NCBI GenBank assembly: GCA_003118195.1 | Contig: BEXV01000310.1 | Location: forward strand, 113,152 to 177,151 | Direction of reading: 5' to 3' | DNA length: 64,000 nt | From: Hemicentrotus pulcherrimus | Lineage: Eukaryota; Echinodermata; Echinoidea; Camarodonta; Strongylocentrotidae | Part shown: one piece after another, positions 60,255 through 64,000 of the stretch | Numbering within the stretch: position 1 is the first letter of the stretch | How the letters are laid out: each line of letters starts with the position of its first letter | Notes under the pieces: model-generated | Database searches by the model: none | What the model saw: only the letters and a program-made list of their open reading frames with translations | What the model was told of the DNA's origin: nothing | Position numbers and translations under genes: made by a program

Positions 60255-60606
60255 TGTCCAAATCAGCTCGAGATTGCCAAATAGCCAGCTATTTCTAATG
60301 TGGGAAATAAACCAGAAGTTACAAATCGCGTCTTAGTCTTGATCATCAACTCGAGACTCAAGCTCGAGAAGTTAGCTCGAGATATTTTGCTCAGTGTTCA
60401 CGCATAGTGCCAGTCATCAGGCTGGTGAGGACGCACCGGACAAATAGCGGGATATTTTGCAAACTAGCCATATCTTGGGATGATTTCCAGAGCAAATAGC
60501 CCGATATTTGCTCCTTAACCTGCCAAATAGCCAGCTATTTCATGGTTGGGCTAATATCGAGGATCAGAAATAGCTGGCCATTTTGCAATCTCGAGCTGAT
60601 GAGGAC
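60255..60606. mobile_element. MITE, CATCAGCTCGAG family, best copy
   Basis: Left end GTCCAAATCAGCTCGAGATT then GCCAAATAGCCAGCTATTTC; right end, reverse complemented, GTCCTCATCAGCTCGAGATT then GCAAAATGGCCAGCTATTTC. About 40 bp of terminal inverted repeat with few mismatches enclose about 270 bp. Extra internal copies of CAAATAGCC-ATATTT words and of AACTCGAGACTCAAGCTCGAG suggest repeated internal structure. Confidence 0.85.
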
Positions 60607-60821
60607 AGGCCTTTTGTGTAGTCTAGGGACCAGGCAGGGGTGGGAGGGTGCAAATTACATTACCAAATGAACCTGGGTTGAAGTCCTTACAGTTGATTAG
60701 GTGTATGGCAACACAGTGATGGGCATAATATACTGTACTGTGGGGATGTATAAACATGTGCATCAAAATATGGAAACATTACAGACATCAATGTAGCAAT
60801 TCATTCTATATATCTCATTCT

Positions 60822-60863
<42 letters not shown>

Positions 60864-60975
60864 ATCTATCTCTCTCTCTATCTCTCCCTCTCTTTCTCTC
60901 ACACTCTCTCTCCCTCCCCCCTTTCTCCTTTTACTCTATCTCTCTCTCTCCCTTTACTCTATATCTTCTGTAGTT
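60822..60975. repeat. CT-rich microsatellite tract
   Basis: About 18 perfect CT units from 60826, then CT runs with TAT, CCC and TTT interruptions; gives a spurious poly-Ser/Leu frame. Confidence 0.95.
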
Positions 60976-63297
60976 CTAGATCTTACATGTACTTCTTCAT
61001 ACTCCCCACTCTCCTACACTCTTTCTCTCTCCCTTTCTCTCCAAGTGATAATCTATCCCTCTAATACCTTCAAATAGCATTAACACTTTTCTTCCTTTCA
61101 ACTTTTTGTATCAGTTGTGACGTTCTCTTATATAATTTTCATTCCTGGTCAATATCATACGTCTCAATAGCTTTTCTTGTGTGTATTACAGCGTTTTTCT
61201 CCCCCTCCTCACTCAACTACCCTACTATAAACACAAAATAGAGCAGTAATCATTACAAGCCCTTGAAACTATTGTTCCCAAACTTTTTTTTAAACAAAAG
61301 CCCCCCTTCTCTCCCCAAGACATGCAGGAGATTGGTTTAACCCCAAAACCGACACAAAGACATACAAAAGGAGAGGAAAAAAAACTTAAAAGTGGACGGC
61401 ATTCCACAGTGGATCAGCTCCATTTGTAAGACCACTCAAGTAGCCGATGCAGAAGAATGCTAACTCACTCTTTACTTTCATCTGATTCCGTAGCTTTTTC
61501 ATTCTTTGGATGGGGGACCACTTGAAGATACCGGGGCTTCTTTATTGTTCGAATTAAACATGATCAAATATTGGACTGCTGGCTGGGGGCCCCATCTCCT
61601 GCTCGGCTGATGCAGCTGCAAATTGATTACAGATATATGCAGAGGGCCACTTGCTCCACAGAAATGAAGAATTGTACTTTTCTATCAGAGAAAAGTGACG
61701 ATTTATATGTCGCCAGGGATGCAGAAAAGTTAAACTTGCATCTCCCTGAGTGTTCTGAGAAAGGATTGAATGTCAAAGGGTGCATGGGGATCAAAATATA
61801 TGTTTGACCATTAATTTTAAAGTCTAAATAGGCCATTAAAGAATCATGATAAATGCATATTCCCACTAAGAAAAAAAGTTTGAAAAGTTCAAAGGTTATT
61901 CTCAAAGCAGAGAGAAGCTAAAGGAGGCTATTCAATTGCCATTAAAAGTTAACTGGGACACTAAAAACAAAGGCTGTTGAAAAGTTGGCAAGGTGCAGCC
62001 ATTTTGTTTGAGTTAACACTAAATATAGAGAGAGAAATCAAACAAATCCATGTGACATTAATCTGCATTCATGAAGTGTTCATGCCATAAACAAATTGCC
62101 TCTTTCCATGTCGCACAAAGACTGTGTCAATTTACGTCATTAGTTATTCATGCCCGTGTGTGCACAGCTTTCCAACTTCACAGCCACGGCACGGCCGCTT
62201 TCGCACCATGGCTGGCTGCATCAGACATGCAGGACATTGATGCGAAAGGTGCCATTCCTACGGTGTGGCACTGTTTACATTCACAAAAAACATTTTGTCA
62301 CCTTGCCAGATTTCTTGATTGCATGGAATAAGTAAATGTTTTTTTTTTTTTTACAGAAGTCGTTTCCTTTCCTCGCCCCCAGCACCTTTCATTCATCTCA
62401 AAAACTCTCTTTCATTCAAAAATCTGTCCAAGTACCAGTATGATGAACAACCCAATTATTGCTGTATTTCCTTCTCCAAATTTTGACAGAAAATGACAAG
62501 CCTTGATGATTTCATCTGTTTAGTATTTATTAAGGTATATTTATAATGCCTTTCAGGCTCCAAACAGATGATATATCACAAAGCAGCAGCCCTTAAATAA
62601 GAAGCGATTCCAAGAGCAGCACATTTTCCAGCTGCAATTAGTTTTGTTATCCAGAAACTCAAAATGCTTTTGATAGAGACAGCGTTGAAAGGATGTCCCA
62701 ATACTACATTCATCATTTTGAAGCCTTGTGTAATTATTAACTTAGAAAAGGCATCTCATGCTCGAGTTTATTCATCTACCTTCTGTTTCGTGTTGTTGTT
62801 GTTTTTGGCAGAAAGTTTTCTGAGACTTTGTGAAGAGAGAGAGAGAGAGGGGATAGCCGACAGGGACATCGCTCGTGACGTTGGCTTGGCTAGAAGTGGG
62901 AACCATGGAGCCATGTTAATGAGCCTAGAATGCCGCAGGGGAATACCGTGGATGCTGTCTAGTCTTTGGTGAGCAAGCTCCGTGGTTCTTAATGTTTTAG
63001 CAGCCATAATGGGGGTCATTAAGATGCAGTACACTATTAGCTCATGATCCCATGGAAGATGCAGAGAGAAGACAACAGAAATTGATTGTGAAGGTGAATT
63101 GGTAGCGCAATTTAGATATCACAGGAAATAACCCTGGCAAGTCACAAGTCAAATCAAAGACCAAAGTATGGGGTGGGGATGTGTCTTGATATGTTTTCTG
63201 GATTTTTTTCCCCATCTCTCTGATTTTGTTTTTCCAAATATGTGTACGGTATTGTTACATGAGTGTGAGAGGTGATGGATAATGTGTTACTCCTCCT

Positions 63298-63420
63298 TTT
63301 CTCTCTGTCTGCCTCTCTCTCTCTGTCTGCCTCTCTCTCTCTCTCTCTCTCTCTATTCCTGTCTACCTCCCGCCATCATTCATCTCCTCCCTCTCCCCAC
63401 CCCTTCTGTATTCCTTTCTC
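63298..63420. repeat. CT-rich microsatellite tract with TGTCTGCC units
   Basis: Two CTCTCTGTCTGC units followed by CT repeats and C-rich sequence. Confidence 0.92.
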
Positions 63421-63665
63421 TTTCCCAGTCTAAATAGAGCATTCTAAACCACCCCATGGCTTATTCCCTTTCTTTCTGCGATTTTGAAGGAAATTTTGTT
63501 TTCATATCTGCCTTCCAGAAGCTGACAGACGAGCAAGTGATGAAATATTGCCCAATTGTTACAGACTAGTCCTCTCCCAAAAATATTTGGTATAAAAACA
63601 GACTGGTTTCCATAGGACAAACATTGGAAACTAGCATGAAAAAACATTCAGAGCTGCCTTCACCC

Positions 63666-64000
63666 AGCCCCCCCCCCCTCCCCCCCCCTCACCTTATACT
63701 GTACTTTCGTCACACCCCATCTCTGAATCTCTCCCTTTCTCTCTCTCTCTACTATTTTCATCTTTATGAATCTGTATCTACATGTGTATTAGCTTTCCTC
63801 ATATTCCTCCTAGCTAGTGGCCTCTTTGGGTATTATGTGTTTATCATATTTTGCTCACATTCTCTCTCTTTCTTTCTCTCTCTCTTTTTTTCTCTCTCTC
63901 TCTCTTTCTCTTTTTTTTTTCTCTCTCTCTCCTTAATATTTTCAAGTCTTGTTCTCATTTCTCTCTCTCCTTCTCTCTCCTCCTCTCTCCCTCACCTCCG
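63666..64000. repeat. C-run and CT/TTTC pyrimidine tract to the window edge
   Basis: Two C runs (63669-63687), then from 63860 nearly uninterrupted CT and TTTC units to the end of the window. Confidence 0.92.

Larger units (their letters stand above)
57308..64000. other. Region upstream of Ig1 exon, part 3
   Basis: Two MITEs and CT-rich microsatellites are listed separately. The rest (58.8-60.2 and 61.1-63.2 kb) shows no supported gene or element. Confidence 0.8.

Overview
The window is animal genomic DNA: AT-rich, intron-rich, full of short repeats, with no bacterial or viral gene layout. One gene is clear. On the minus strand, nine exons between 35178 and 40 encode the N-terminal ectodomain of a LAR-type (type IIa) receptor protein tyrosine phosphatase, the orthologue group of vertebrate PTPRF/PTPRD/PTPRS and fly Lar. 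Reading from high to low coordinates the exons give Ig1 (34894-35178), Ig2 in two exons (12362-12541, 5970-6080), Ig3 (5573-5842), FN3-1 (4646-4936), FN3-2 (3283-3582), FN3-3 (2473-2775), FN3-4 (1106-1414) and the first part of FN3-5 (40-236). All splice sites are GT/AG. Every junction inside this set is phase 1 and the exons join into one open reading frame of about 748 codons. The signal-peptide exon upstream, and the rest of the FN3 domains, the membrane segment and the phosphatase domains downstream, are not in the window.

Organism: repeat families with a sea-urchin-like look (tRNA-derived SINEs with a GCGCTATATAA-type tail, a GGGTCC...TTGCAGAAAG...TTACAATCAATC element, TTAA-flanked MITEs, an element ending in a G/C-rich hairpin after a GGAC/GACGG stretch) together with large introns suggest a marine deuterostome invertebrate, most likely an echinoderm. 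This is an inference from remembered repeat character, not a database match.

Layout: 1-6.1 kb is the compact exon cluster. 6.1-12.4 kb is an intron at the position where vertebrate LAR genes carry the alternative mini-exon meA. 12.5-34.9 kb is a 22-kb intron between Ig1 and Ig2, holding several MITEs, two SINEs, a tandem duplication that looks like an assembly of two alleles, a sequencing gap, and a possible plus-strand terminal exon of a nested gene (30473-30704, followed by AATAAA). 35.2-64 kb has no recognised LAR exon and is either the first intron or 5' flank. It contains more MITEs, two degenerate tandem-repeat arrays (44.0-44.35 and 45.6-46.8 kb), an assembly gap, and one possible plus-strand internal exon (50746-50982) that I do not recognise.

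No rRNA, functional tRNA, CRISPR, integrase, plasmid or phage feature was seen. Most other open frames are chance frames in AT-rich or microsatellite DNA.
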